From: an uncultured candidate division Zixibacteria bacterium
Lineage (GTDB): Bacteria > Zixibacteria > MSB-5A5 > SM1-73
DNA: 64,000 bases
Reading direction: 5' to 3'
NCBI GenBank assembly: GCA_903908285.1
Contig: CAIVRH010000003.1
Coordinates: 1-64,000, forward strand
The notes beneath the pieces were generated by a model that made no database searches, had not been told where the DNA came from, and saw only the letters and a program-made list of their open reading frames with translations. Shown here one piece after another: positions 44,588-53,022 of the stretch (the stretch's first letter is position 1; the number at the start of each line of letters is the position of its first letter). The translations under genes and the position numbers were made by a program.

Positions 44588-44651
44588 TTTGGGCTAAAGC
44601 CCAAGTGGATGCGTGTGTTCATCATTTCATTCCACGACCTTCAGGTCGTGG
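44588..44651. repeat. Paired REP-like palindromes
   Basis: Two hairpins 26 bp apart: TTGGGCT-AA-AGCCCAA (44589-44604) and CCACGACC-TTCA-GGTCGTGG (44632-44651). The pairing and sequence resemble dispersed palindromic repeats common in FCB genomes. A third GC palindrome (CCCGCTTAGCGGG) follows at about 44708. Confidence 0.65.
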
Positions 44652-44835
44652 CAATAAATAGTGGAGAATAGCAGGAGTGCATTAGCTTGTTGGAGCGAAG
44701 CGGAAATCCCGCTTAGCGGGGCTAATGCCTGCGGAAGCCCCGCCTTTGGTGGTTCGGCTTCGCTCACCATCCTGAGCTATGCGAAGGACGGGATCTTTTG
44801 GATGAGCTTCCGCACTCCTAAAAGATCCCGACTTC

Positions 44836-44889
44836 CGGACTTACTGGACTTGCTGGACTTACTGGACTTACTGGACTTACTGAACTTCC
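44836..44889 (+). repeat. 9-bp tandem repeat (TGGACTTAC)
   Basis: Nearly six copies of TGGACTTAC with single-base variants (TGGACTTGC, TGAACTTCC). The open frame across it reads LLDLLDLLDL but lacks an RBS and any domain, so it is not called as a gene. Confidence 0.75.
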
Positions 44890-44934
44890 GGATTGCATTT
44901 TTTTCATCTTTTCAATGTCCGGCGAATTGGATTT

Positions 44935-44968
44935 GGGGGGGGCAGGGGGGGATTGGGGGGCTTGGGGG
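44935..44968 (+). other. G-quadruplex-forming run
   Basis: G runs of 8, 7, 6 and 5 separated by loops of 2-3 bases on the plus strand (44935-44942, 44945-44951, 44955-44960, 44964-44968). From 44969 to about 45181 only heptamer-like GTTCAAA/GGTTCAA repeats (45008-45040) are seen. Confidence 0.75.
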
Positions 44969-45227
44969 TGGTGGTTGTTAATTTTTTGTTCACTTTCAAC
45001 GCCGGAAAAAGTTCAAAGGTTCAAGAGTTCAAAGGTTCAATAAAGGCAAAGCAACACATACCGTAAATTCGGAAAGGGTGTATGCATAATACACTCCGTC
45101 TCTCATATATTGGGGAGCTGTGCTTTTCACCACCGAAGTTGTATCGAATTTGTTTAGGGTGGGAAGAGAGACTGCAGGTTAGGTATGAAAATGTGGTTTT
45201 ATCTTGAAGTTAGGTGCTTCCAATTTC

Positions 45228-45252
45228 AACTGGTGACAATTTGTCACCAGTT
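45228..45252. repeat. 25-bp palindrome 1 in Bro-N remnant
   Basis: Arms AACTGGTGACAA and TTGTCACCAGTT around one central base. Related to the palindrome at 45353-45377. Confidence 0.7.
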
Positions 45253-45352
45253 CACTTCTTTTTTCTCTGTTTAATTTTATCCAATACACTCCGGAATCAA
45301 CGTATTCGCGCAATCGGTTTCCCTCATTTTGCCGTCCGGCGCTTTCATTTTC

Positions 45353-45377
45353 AACTGTCGACAAATTGTCGACAGTT
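45353..45377. repeat. 25-bp palindrome 2 in Bro-N remnant
   Basis: Arms AACTGTCGACAA and TTGTCGACAGTT around one central base. It begins 125 bp after the start of palindrome 1 and shares the pattern AACTG..GACAA-W-TTGTC..CAGTT. Confidence 0.7.
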
Positions 45378-45609
45378 CAAGCCCATCCTCGGTTTTAACC
45401 CTGATTTTCATCTTAAACCAATAATCCCGGGGATTTACGCTATCTGTTAAAGCTTCACACACATCTATCACCGAAAACCACCATTCATCTTGATAGATGA
45501 TTCTTCTAATTGTTTTGCCTTTGAACAAAGCTATTTTTGTATTTTCCATAAAGACTGCTCCCAGTAATAAAAGAATTTAATGAATTCATTGCCAGGTGTC
45601 AAGCTTGAT

Positions 45610-45689
45610 GGCAGGAGCTTGGGGCTCCTGCCCTACTACTACAGACCATTTGCATTAAGTTGTAGGGACAACTCATGAGTTGTCCCTAC
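45610..45689. repeat. Two strong palindromes (9-bp hairpin and 28-bp perfect palindrome)
   Basis: GGCAGGAGC (45610-45618) pairs with GCTCCTGCC (45624-45632). At 45662-45689 lies a 28-bp perfect palindrome whose half is GTAGGGACAACTCA. Both look like dispersed intergenic palindromes. Confidence 0.7.
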
Positions 45690-45780
45690 TAAATTCTCCC
45701 CCCTGCCGTCAGGTCCTGAAGTCATATGACAGAAGGAATAAGGGGGGAAATTCGAAAGGGGGGTGGGTCTGTGTGTTTAG

Positions 45781-45854
45781 AACCCCCTGAATCCCCCTTG
45801 TCAGGGGGACTTGGATGCTGGGTTTTTGCCCCCCTGATAAGGGGGGTAGGGGGG
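45781..45854. repeat. CCCCC/GGGGG palindromic repeat unit, copy A
   Basis: Starts AACCCCCTGAATCCCCCTTG with hairpin CCCCCT-TGTC-AGGGGG and a second hairpin CCCCCCT-GATA-AGGGGGG. It supplies the last codons and the stop of the DUF559 gene on the minus strand. A related degenerate unit lies at 45697-45760. Confidence 0.8.
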
Positions 45855-46229
45855 TTTTATAATCTGCATCAAATCCTGATAAACACCTTCAATATTATTA
45901 CACACATCACGATTAGTATATCGCAGAACTCGTAATCCAAGCTGACTCAATGCCTCTGTTCTGGTTTTATCATACTCCATATTCTCTGCATGAGAATCAC
46001 CATCTATTTCAATGACCAATTGTAGTTTCGAACAATAGAAATCAACAATATAGCCACCGAGCGGCTTTTGGCGGGTGAACTTGTATCCGTCAAATTGCTT
46101 TCGACATAGAACCTCGTACCAGATTTTCTTTTCTGCCGGACTGGGATTATTTCTATTCCTCCGAGCCAACTCGGTTAGTTTTCTTTTGTAGGGGAGATAG
46201 TTGAACTTGTCGGGTGGTTTGGTTTTCAT
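45801..46229 (-). CDS. DUF559 (Vsr-like) endonuclease-domain protein inside repeats
   Basis: The protein has 142 residues from ATG 46229. The PD-(D/E)xK-like DUF559 core is visible: NPSPAEKKIWYEVLCRKQFD, GYKFTRQKPLGGYIVDFYCS, LQLVIEIDGDSHAENMEYDK (VEIDG-type motif), LGLRVLRYTNRDV. The C-terminal tail PPYPPYQGGKNPASK is translated repeat copy A, and repeat copy B begins 11 bp upstream of the start codon. Such genes often sit in these repeats. It is probably a nuclease related to very-short-patch repair enzymes; the target is unknown. No clear RBS. Confidence 0.8.
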   Translation of the reverse strand: MKTKPPDKFNYLPYKRKLTELARRNRNNPSPAEKKIWYEVLCRKQFDGYKFTRQKPLGGYIVDFYCSKLQLVIEIDGDSHAENMEYDKTRTEALSQLGLRVLRYTNRDVCNNIEGVYQDLMQIIKPPYPPYQGGKNPASKSP

Positions 46230-46240
46230 GGTATTATTTA

Positions 46241-46483
46241 AAACCCCCTGAATCCCCCTTGTCAGGGGGACAACTGCACTTGGTTTTTGCCCCCCGGAAA
46301 AGGGGGGAAATTCGAAAGGGGGGTTATACAAGCATTCTAGAACCCCCTAAATCCCCCTTGTCAGGGGGACAACTTCTAGAACCCCCTGGATCCCCCTTGT
46401 CAGGGGGACTTGGATGCTGGGTTTTTGCCCCCCTGCCGTCAGGTCCTGAACCCGCCAAAGGCGGGAGAAGGAATAAGGGGGGT
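46241..46483. repeat. CCCCC/GGGGG palindromic repeat units, copies B, C and D
   Basis: Copy B 46241-46323, copy C 46341-46370, copy D 46380-46433 with tail to 46483. Each has AACCCCCT(G/A)(A/G)ATCCCCCTT then CAGGGGG. Units B and D carry a second stem CCCCCC...GGGGGG; in D its loop contains a further palindrome CCCGCCAAAGGCGGG. Spacing is irregular and there are no uniform spacers, so this is not a CRISPR array. Confidence 0.8.
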
Positions 46484-46486
46484 TGG

Positions 46487-47128
46487 TTATTCCCCCTCCA
46501 CAATCTTTATCTCCTCTTCGGTTAAGCCATAGAGCTTATACACCAATTGGTCAATTTCCCGCTCCAGTGCTTTTACCTTTGCCTGCTTTTCGGGGTTTTG
46601 AAAATAGTCTTCGTCTTTGGTGATGGCAAGAATGTGGTCAACGAGGGTAATGGAAAGCACATGGTCTTCAGTTGGTAGCTTTTTGATTGGTAATAAGCGC
46701 AACAATTCAATTTTAATCTGAGCAAAAACCTTTCCTTCTTCTGCTGTAGTGCTTCGGTAATACCATGTCATTAACTTGCTATTCAAAAGAGCGAGCACGT
46801 AGATTGGCTGGTAATTTTGATTTACAATAGTTGTTCCATGTAAAGTATTGGAGTAATAGTACTTATCTGTATCATAAGCGGCAATAATTTCATCCGCTGT
46901 TTGCCGAGTTAGAATTTTATTTCTTTCGAATATTTCTGGGATTCTCATCCATAGTCCATGTCTAATACCTGGACCTCTACGCTTCACTTCTAATCTCATC
47001 ATTTCATGAGGTTCATAATTTACCCAATTATTATTAAATCTAATTGTGTATTTTTTAACATCTCCCCCAAACAAAAGTCGTTTGGACATTTCGTCTAAGG
47101 GTTGTTTTAGAAAGAGTTTATCTGCAAT
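46487..47128 (-). pseudogene. C-terminal fragment of Eco57I-type methylase after in-frame TAA
   Basis: It lies in the same frame as the gene ending 47129; translation continues IADKLFLKQPLDEMSKRLLF after the stop, and the first Met is at 47089. The ~210 residues form the target-recognition and C-terminal part (RIPEIFERNKILTRQTADEI, YYYSNTLHGTTIVNQ, LALLNSKLMTWYYR, IDQLVYKLYGLTEEEIKIVE) normal for long Eco57I-family enzymes. Whether it is translated from Met 47089 is unknown. Confidence 0.8.
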
Positions 47129-49813
47129 TTATCCTTGAATAATTCCATCTTTTGTTTCGCTAATTTCGCCTAAAGGCACAGAACAGGATTTTATTTTCTC
47201 TAAAAGCTTTGAAATTAAGGGCTGGTAAGATAAATCAAACTGGCTACTTGACGATTTTGAAAAGTGATAAACGGGAATTTCTATAACTGAGCCCTGTTCT
47301 AAAAGATCTAATGTTACTCGGGGTTTTGCTTTTATATTTTCTTCATTACTCCTAACATTTCGATATATAATGATAATGGAGTCAACTACGGCATCAAAAA
47401 CTCCTTCAGCAAAAGAATCAATTTCCACAATAGTCTGATCTTCTAACAACCATTTTCTAAGTTGATGGCATTGGGTATTAAGAAGTAATCTATCTGGAAC
47501 GATAAATGTGGAAAATCCCAGTGATTTTGCAGTTTTACTGGATGCTTCCAAAAAGAAATAAAAGATATTGAAGCGTCCAACTGCAGATTTGAATTTATTT
47601 TCATAAATTTTTCTGTCATCCCAAGGTATTTGTTTTATCTGCACATATGGCGGATTTGCAATCACCACATCAAATCCACCTTTCTTATGAAACACTTCCG
47701 AAAAATGCACCTCGAAATCAAACTCCTTATGTCCGTTGGTTATCTTACTAATCAGGTCGTCAATTTGTCGTTTGTATTCCTGCTTTTTTGTCGGGTTGGT
47801 TTCATTGAAAAGCAGAGGTTTTAAACGTTCCAATTCGATAAATAATTCGTTGTTAAAAATATTCTTTTCCACACCTAAAAGGGAATTCCCACACACAATT
47901 TTGTAATCCAAATTCGGCAGGGGCTTTATTTGCTTGATGTCTTCCTCATCCACCACAAGCGATAACCACAAACGTAGCTTGGCAATCTCCACAGCGCCGG
48001 GGTCAATGTCTACACCGTAGAGGGATTTTTCTATACAGTGACGCTTGAAGTTGTAAACCGCGCTGTTTGGATCTTTGATATAAAAGGAGAGCGCATTCCT
48101 CGCTTTCACTATCTCACTCATCATCCCGACAAGAAATGCCCCAGAGCCAACTGCTGGATCGCAGACTTCAATATTTGTAAGCTTATTATCAATCAGTTGA
48201 GCATTTTGTCTAATGCTCTCAGGAATTCTATGGTAATATGTGTCAGTTTCCCTTCCTTTTGCTATAACTGTTGCTTCGTTTTCGCTTACCTGCTCTCCAT
48301 ACTTGATGAAAGTCTCAATGTCTTCTTTGGGTATCTCCTGACCAATTGTATGCTTTACACTCAAATCCAGTTGTCCTATTTTCCCTTGATCCCCTATTAG
48401 ATATGTTTGCTGTTCACCGATTTTCTCGTAGGAAGTTACTTCCTGGTTCAACTCTGTGTGCAAGTAGCAGATTAAACTCTGTTGGCACATATAATGGACT
48501 ATCTCCCGAGGTGTATAGTAAACCCCAAACTGTTTGTTGAATTTATTCTCTTCTCCCTTTATTCCGCTCTTTAACGCTTTAATATATTCTTCGTAATTAT
48601 CCAGTCGGATCGCATTGAATTTTTCGTACGCTTTTCCAAGCAATTCCGGGTCAATAGCTACTTCCTTCTCTAATGGCTCGTCTTCTTTGACGGTAAAATT
48701 GTAGCGATCAAAGATGTCGAGTATGCCGTTTCCGACATCGCCCTCTTTGGTTTTGATTGTGTTGGAGAATAAATCATTGGGTAGAAGAATATCGGTATGC
48801 ACCCAATCGTAATTGTTGATTGGGTCAAAGAGACCACCGTTCAAGAAAGGAATTTTGCAGTTGAAATGGCTATAATAATCATCATCATGGCTTCTGTCTA
48901 TGCGCAGAGCTTCGTAAAACAGTGGTTCAAGTATGTCATTGAAGAAATTAGCATACTTTCCGTGCTTACCTTCAAATAATTCTCGCAAAAAATGTTTTGA
49001 ACCAGTGCCCCAATTGTCGTCTCTTCGAATTCCGAACCAACCCTTCTTTTGTAGAAAATATAGAAAGACAATTTGTCCTAAAAGCTTCTTGGCAAAGTCA
49101 ACCGTATTGACGGTTTTATTGTCAAAATCAGCTTTGATTTTGCTATGTTGTGATACCACGTTGTCCAGCTCTTCTTTAGTCCACAAAAATAGGTCACGAT
49201 ATTTCCCGAAGAATTCCTTAGTAGCTTTTTCAATGTTAAAGGCTTCTTCGAGTTTTTCAAGTGTGGGATTGCGGTCATCATCTGCAATGATCGGGACTAA
49301 ACGACTTTTGGCTGTGTAGCTGTTTTCGTTTGCACCAACTAAAAACGACCATCTCCGAGCCGGAGTAAACTCTTCTTTAACCTTAACCTTTCCGTCTTTG
49401 CCTTCTTCAAAGCGGTAGTCCATCTTAACCAGAGAAAACCGCCAGTCCTCATTGCTAGGAGAAACAAATGCTACCAAGGCTGCGTCTTTTAATTCTCCAC
49501 CCCGGCTTCCATTCAGATATCGCGCAATAAAATTCCTCTGCATGGTGCGAGCTCTCTCAATGGAGGTCTCCTTTTTAAGCTTCACGATCAAAATGTCAAT
49601 CTTATGCTCGCCATCTGTATATTTGCCAATTCTCTCCAGCAAGCTGATATGTTGCTCATATGCATCAGGAATTAAATTGCCCTTGTAGGAAAAAGGTGCT
49701 TCTTCAACAAAATTGAGGAGATGTTTGATGAATTCAGTAAACCTGCTTTTGTCAAAAGAATTCTCAAAAGTATTTCTGACGATAGCTTGTGCTTGAATTT
49801 TGTCCATAATCAC
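47129..49813 (-). CDS. Eco57I-type restriction-modification methylase, truncated by in-frame stop
   Basis: The fragment has 894 residues. The N-terminal part (~30-130) has a nuclease-like block (EHKIDILIVKLKKETSIERA, RTMQRNFIARYLNG) that may be a degenerate PD-(D/E)xK. The adenine methylase domain has SAM motif I CDPAVGSGAFLVGMM and catalytic motif IV IANPPYVQIK. It ends at TAA 47129-47131 (ETKDGIIQG-stop), before the recognition domain. The full length without the stop would be ~1108 residues, normal for this class. ATG overlaps the upstream helicase stop by four bases, so the two are translationally coupled. It should methylate N6-adenine; without the recognition domain it is probably inactive. 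Confidence 0.85.
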   Translation of the reverse strand: MIMDKIQAQAIVRNTFENSFDKSRFTEFIKHLLNFVEEAPFSYKGNLIPDAYEQHISLLERIGKYTDGEHKIDILIVKLKKETSIERARTMQRNFIARYLNGSRGGELKDAALVAFVSPSNEDWRFSLVKMDYRFEEGKDGKVKVKEEFTPARRWSFLVGANENSYTAKSRLVPIIADDDRNPTLEKLEEAFNIEKATKEFFGKYRDLFLWTKEELDNVVSQHSKIKADFDNKTVNTVDFAKKLLGQIVFLYFLQKKGWFGIRRDDNWGTGSKHFLRELFEGKHGKYANFFNDILEPLFYEALRIDRSHDDDYYSHFNCKIPFLNGGLFDPINNYDWVHTDILLPNDLFSNTIKTKEGDVGNGILDIFDRYNFTVKEDEPLEKEVAIDPELLGKAYEKFNAIRLDNYEEYIKALKSGIKGEENKFNKQFGVYYTPREIVHYMCQQSLICYLHTELNQEVTSYEKIGEQQTYLIGDQGKIGQLDLSVKHTIGQEIPKEDIETFIKYGEQVSENEATVIAKGRETDTYYHRIPESIRQNAQLIDNKLTNIEVCDPAVGSGAFLVGMMSEIVKARNALSFYIKDPNSAVYNFKRHCIEKSLYGVDIDPGAVEIAKLRLWLSLVVDEEDIKQIKPLPNLDYKIVCGNSLLGVEKNIFNNELFIELERLKPLLFNETNPTKKQEYKRQIDDLISKITNGHKEFDFEVHFSEVFHKKGGFDVVIANPPYVQIKQIPWDDRKIYENKFKSAVGRFNIFYFFLEASSKTAKSLGFSTFIVPDRLLLNTQCHQLRKWLLEDQTIVEIDSFAEGVFDAVVDSIIIIYRNVRSNEENIKAKPRVTLDLLEQGSVIEIPVYHFSKSSSSQFDLSYQPLISKLLEKIKSCSVPLGEISETKDGIIQG

Positions 49814-52800
49814 TCACCGGTTAAATACAACGACAAAATAACTTCACGCTTTCCCAGTCCAGTCGGAACCTGCTCGGCATAATGACCTTCCAATAGACGC
49901 AAAGGTATATGGGTCTGTAACGTCGCTAATACTTTCAATGGACTCTTTAGGTCTTGCTTCATTTTGGTTAACGCTTTGAGAGTCTCTTTGGTCGTTTGTT
50001 TGGGTAAGCCACCTTCCTCAAGCTGGGTGATTACTTTTTTAAGATATAATTCCTGTTCGTCAGTCAATTGCTGGGTGTTTTTCATTGTGATTTTGAGAAT
50101 CTTAAGAACATTGAAAGCGCTGTCCCTGCCCCGCCTATACTGTGGTTCTATCATCTCTTCTGTGGTGGCAAAAATGAACGCCTCTTTATTCTTGTCCAAA
50201 AGCTCATAATACTCACCCGGCAATTTCTGTTTCTTTTCTTGGGGGGTGCTTTCAAGCAGTTTTGCAGCAGTGAGAAAGTCAAGCTCTTGTGAATCTTTGG
50301 TGCTTTTGGCCATGAAAAACTTCTGGAGTTTCCCGCGCCGGAAGTAGGTAAGAAGCGATTTCTTGCTATCGTCTCTTTGCTTTGCAGATCGGGCTTTCCT
50401 GGGCAGACGCTTGATTTTTTCAAAAAGGTCCGGCTCTTTGTGGCGGATATTCTTTATCACCTGAAGATATTTCAGTTCGCTTTCTTCGGTCTCATCTTCC
50501 CCGGTAACTGTTTTTTTGGATATTAAGCGGTCAAAAAGCTCATGTGAACCGATAGGCTCGGCTTCGGTTAGAAGTGCGGCGTCGCCTCCGAGCAAAGTCA
50601 GGAAAGCATTTATCTTTGCTACAGCCGCTTCTTTAAGTTTGATCTGATTGTTTGATTGTATGGTCGGGAAGAAATTGAAAGTGTAGATTTTATCGAATTT
50701 TGTATCCACGCGGTTGATACGACCCACCCTTTGCATCATACGAGTCGGGTTCCAGGGAATATCATAGTTTATAACCACATTAGAGCGGTGCAGATTTACG
50801 CCCTCGGACAAGATTTCGGTGGAGACTAAAATTCGAAAGTCATCTTTGGGATGGCGCGCTTTGGCGTCAAAATTCTCAATCACCTTATCCCGGGTGGCTT
50901 CGCTCGATCCCCCGGTATAACATAGCGTTGTATTGGGAAACTTTTTATCTATATTTTTTGCCAGATATTCGGCAGTTTCCTTTGATTCAGTAAAGATGAT
51001 AAGTTTGCTCTCTTTCAGAATTGTTTTTGTCGAAAGTTCATTTATGAATTTGAGTAGTTTTGGGTCCCGTTCAACTTTTTGCCACAACGCTTGCACTTGT
51101 TTTAGAATTTCAAAATCGCTTTGGAGAACTGTTAAGAAATCATCCCTAAAATCCTTTTTCCCATATTTCTGGGCTTTACCTTCATCAAGCAAGCGTTGAA
51201 TTGCTTCGTCATCATCATTTTCTATTAGTTCAAATATCTTATTCGAGTATTCTTTGCTAACATAGACATTCCCTTTTTCAAATTCCTTAATGAACATATC
51301 GTAGGAGTGGATGAATCTATGAATAGAGTTCTTAAAAGCAAAGAAACTGCTCTCCAGCCTTTTTACTAAAAGGATTTTCATGAACTTGCCCATGTTACGC
51401 TGAGACTGTTTTTCAAGCTGATCTACAACTCCCCTATAATAAAGCAGGGGCGTATAGCGAGCATATTTGAATTTAAGCGCGATAAGTTCAATGGTTTTGT
51501 TGAATATTTCATCCTCTGCATCATTAAGTTCATAAAAGAACGGCTCAGGCTTTTCCACGTCTGGGAATTTAAATCCTTGTTTTTTCAAATCTTCAGCAAA
51601 ATATTTTGCGATTTCAGTTCTGGTGCGACGAACCATTAAATACTTTAAGACCTTTTCCCTGATTGATTTAGCATTTTCTTTTACAATCTCAATGTATTCT
51701 GTATAATCGCGCTGGCGATCTAAGTTTTTTAGTTTCTTTTCGAGTCCGCTAAAGAACCCTTCCAGGTCAGGGACATTGGGGATAGTGCTTTTCTTTGTTT
51801 TTTGAAAGAGTTTAATCTGGCTTAAAATATCTTTGGGTGAATTGTTGTAGGGTGTTGCAGTTACAAGAATTACCCGTTTGCCACGACAGATTTCCGCCAG
51901 CTTTTCATAGGTGATATTGGTTTCTGTCCTGAAACGGTGTGCTTCGTCAATGATAATATTTTTGTATTTCTCAGTTCCTCTGTCAATAATGTCATCCAGC
52001 TTTCCCAGCGATTCATAATCTGCCGACACTTTGAAGTCAGAAAAAACATTGGGCCAAGAGCCAGGATTTTCTTTGTTAAGCAGAAGCGGGGGTGCAATCA
52101 CCAGAGTCCTACCATCAATTTGACCGGCAAGCATAGCTGAAATATAGGTCTTCCCGGTACCCACCACGTCCGAGACAAAAACTCCCCCATATTCCTCGAG
52201 GATTTTTTTGGCGTTTAAGACTGCTTGGTCCTGATACACAAGTTCCATAAAATCCTGGGGCACATACTTACGATGGACTTCTTCAGTCTCGCTTAATTCA
52301 TCTTTGAAATATTCATACAAGAGCTTGAGATAAAGCTGGTAGGGAGTTATGTTTTGATTGAGCCAGGTTTTCTCTTCTATGGTTTGAATATATTTTTCAC
52401 TGACATCTGCAGATACTTTCCAAAGCTCCTCAAATTTCTTTTTTGCAAAATCATAATCAGCGGAATTTTTCAGTTCGACATTGAATTCCAGATTATCCAC
52501 TAAACCCGCCTGGGTAAAATTGCTTGACCCGGTGATCACCCTGCCAACATCCCTGTCACCTTCGACAAAAGTCATAATATAAAGCTTGGCGTGGATATTT
52601 TGTGAAGGATAAGCTCTGATTTCTAACTTCTTGTTTCTGATCCATTCGATAAATTTTACAACACCTTCTTCTACTTTCCGATTGTCTTCTGAATCCTCCA
52701 ATTCTTTTTCAACAAGATTTTCAACCTCTTGCTTGGCTTCAGCGTGAGAAAACTGAATAGCTTGCTGACTGTCTTTGCGGGCGGTGCTTAGTAGATCATA

Positions 52801-53022
52801 AACCTCCCTATTTGTGCTTATGCCAATAAGGATTCTAATTTTTTCTGTTTTCTCTAATGATTGGTAAAGCGCATGAAATCCGCTCGAAAAGAAATATCCT
52901 ACCAGAACATCAAAAAACCTTGTGTCTTTAATAAGTATCCGAAATCTTTCTAAAAGATTTCTATTTCCTTCATTGGTAATAAATGTTAGATCTGAATTGG
53001 TTGTTTCTTTATCGCTTTTCAT
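49810..53022 (-). CDS. PLD-nuclease + SF2 helicase fusion (restriction/defence-like)
   Basis: The protein has 1070 residues. A phospholipase-D-like nuclease domain lies at ~10-215, with catalytic HxK in NIHAKLYIMTF and GSSNFTQAGLVDN. A SNF2-like SF2 helicase follows: Walker A SDVVGTGKTYISAML, DEAH box IIDEAHRFR, motif III LVTATPYNNS, then helicase C-domain ILVSTEILSEGVNLHR and motif VI MMQRVGRINRVD. The C-terminal ~300 residues are unassigned. It is the first gene of the two-gene cassette with the Eco57I-type methylase, probably translocating on and cleaving foreign DNA. It appears intact. Codon use is more AT-rich than the flanking surface genes, consistent with transfer. Confidence 0.88.
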   Translation of the reverse strand: MKSDKETTNSDLTFITNEGNRNLLERFRILIKDTRFFDVLVGYFFSSGFHALYQSLEKTEKIRILIGISTNREVYDLLSTARKDSQQAIQFSHAEAKQEVENLVEKELEDSEDNRKVEEGVVKFIEWIRNKKLEIRAYPSQNIHAKLYIMTFVEGDRDVGRVITGSSNFTQAGLVDNLEFNVELKNSADYDFAKKKFEELWKVSADVSEKYIQTIEEKTWLNQNITPYQLYLKLLYEYFKDELSETEEVHRKYVPQDFMELVYQDQAVLNAKKILEEYGGVFVSDVVGTGKTYISAMLAGQIDGRTLVIAPPLLLNKENPGSWPNVFSDFKVSADYESLGKLDDIIDRGTEKYKNIIIDEAHRFRTETNITYEKLAEICRGKRVILVTATPYNNSPKDILSQIKLFQKTKKSTIPNVPDLEGFFSGLEKKLKNLDRQRDYTEYIEIVKENAKSIREKVLKYLMVRRTRTEIAKYFAEDLKKQGFKFPDVEKPEPFFYELNDAEDEIFNKTIELIALKFKYARYTPLLYYRGVVDQLEKQSQRNMGKFMKILLVKRLESSFFAFKNSIHRFIHSYDMFIKEFEKGNVYVSKEYSNKIFELIENDDDEAIQRLLDEGKAQKYGKKDFRDDFLTVLQSDFEILKQVQALWQKVERDPKLLKFINELSTKTILKESKLIIFTESKETAEYLAKNIDKKFPNTTLCYTGGSSEATRDKVIENFDAKARHPKDDFRILVSTEILSEGVNLHRSNVVINYDIPWNPTRMMQRVGRINRVDTKFDKIYTFNFFPTIQSNNQIKLKEAAVAKINAFLTLLGGDAALLTEAEPIGSHELFDRLISKKTVTGEDETEESELKYLQVIKNIRHKEPDLFEKIKRLPRKARSAKQRDDSKKSLLTYFRRGKLQKFFMAKSTKDSQELDFLTAAKLLESTPQEKKQKLPGEYYELLDKNKEAFIFATTEEMIEPQYRRGRDSAFNVLKILKITMKNTQQLTDEQELYLKKVITQLEEGGLPKQTTKETLKALTKMKQDLKSPLKVLATLQTHIPLRLLEGHYAEQVPTGLGKREVILSLYLTGE

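Larger units (their letters stand above)
45182..45549 (-). pseudogene. Decayed Bro-N (phage antirepressor-like) gene
   Basis: It starts ATG 45549 with GGGAG eight bases upstream. Residues 1-80 are a good Bro-N start (IALFKGKTIRRIIYQDEWWF, SVIDVCEALTDSVNPRDYWF, LSTICRQLKMKAPDGKMRET) but the frame stops at 45277. A second, shifted frame below it repeats part of the domain (GVYWIKLNREKRSELVTNCH, QLKLEAPNFK), so the locus holds a partial tandem copy plus a frameshift. Intact members are DNA-binding proteins of phage or mobile origin. Confidence 0.65.

Noticed and set aside
44661-44981. Plus-strand frame of 106 codons
   Set aside because: It runs through palindromes, the 9-bp repeat and the G run; no RBS or domain.
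45781-46483. CRISPR array in the CCCCC/GGGGG units
   Set aside because: Copies are irregularly spaced, internally palindromic and of unequal length, with no uniform spacers.
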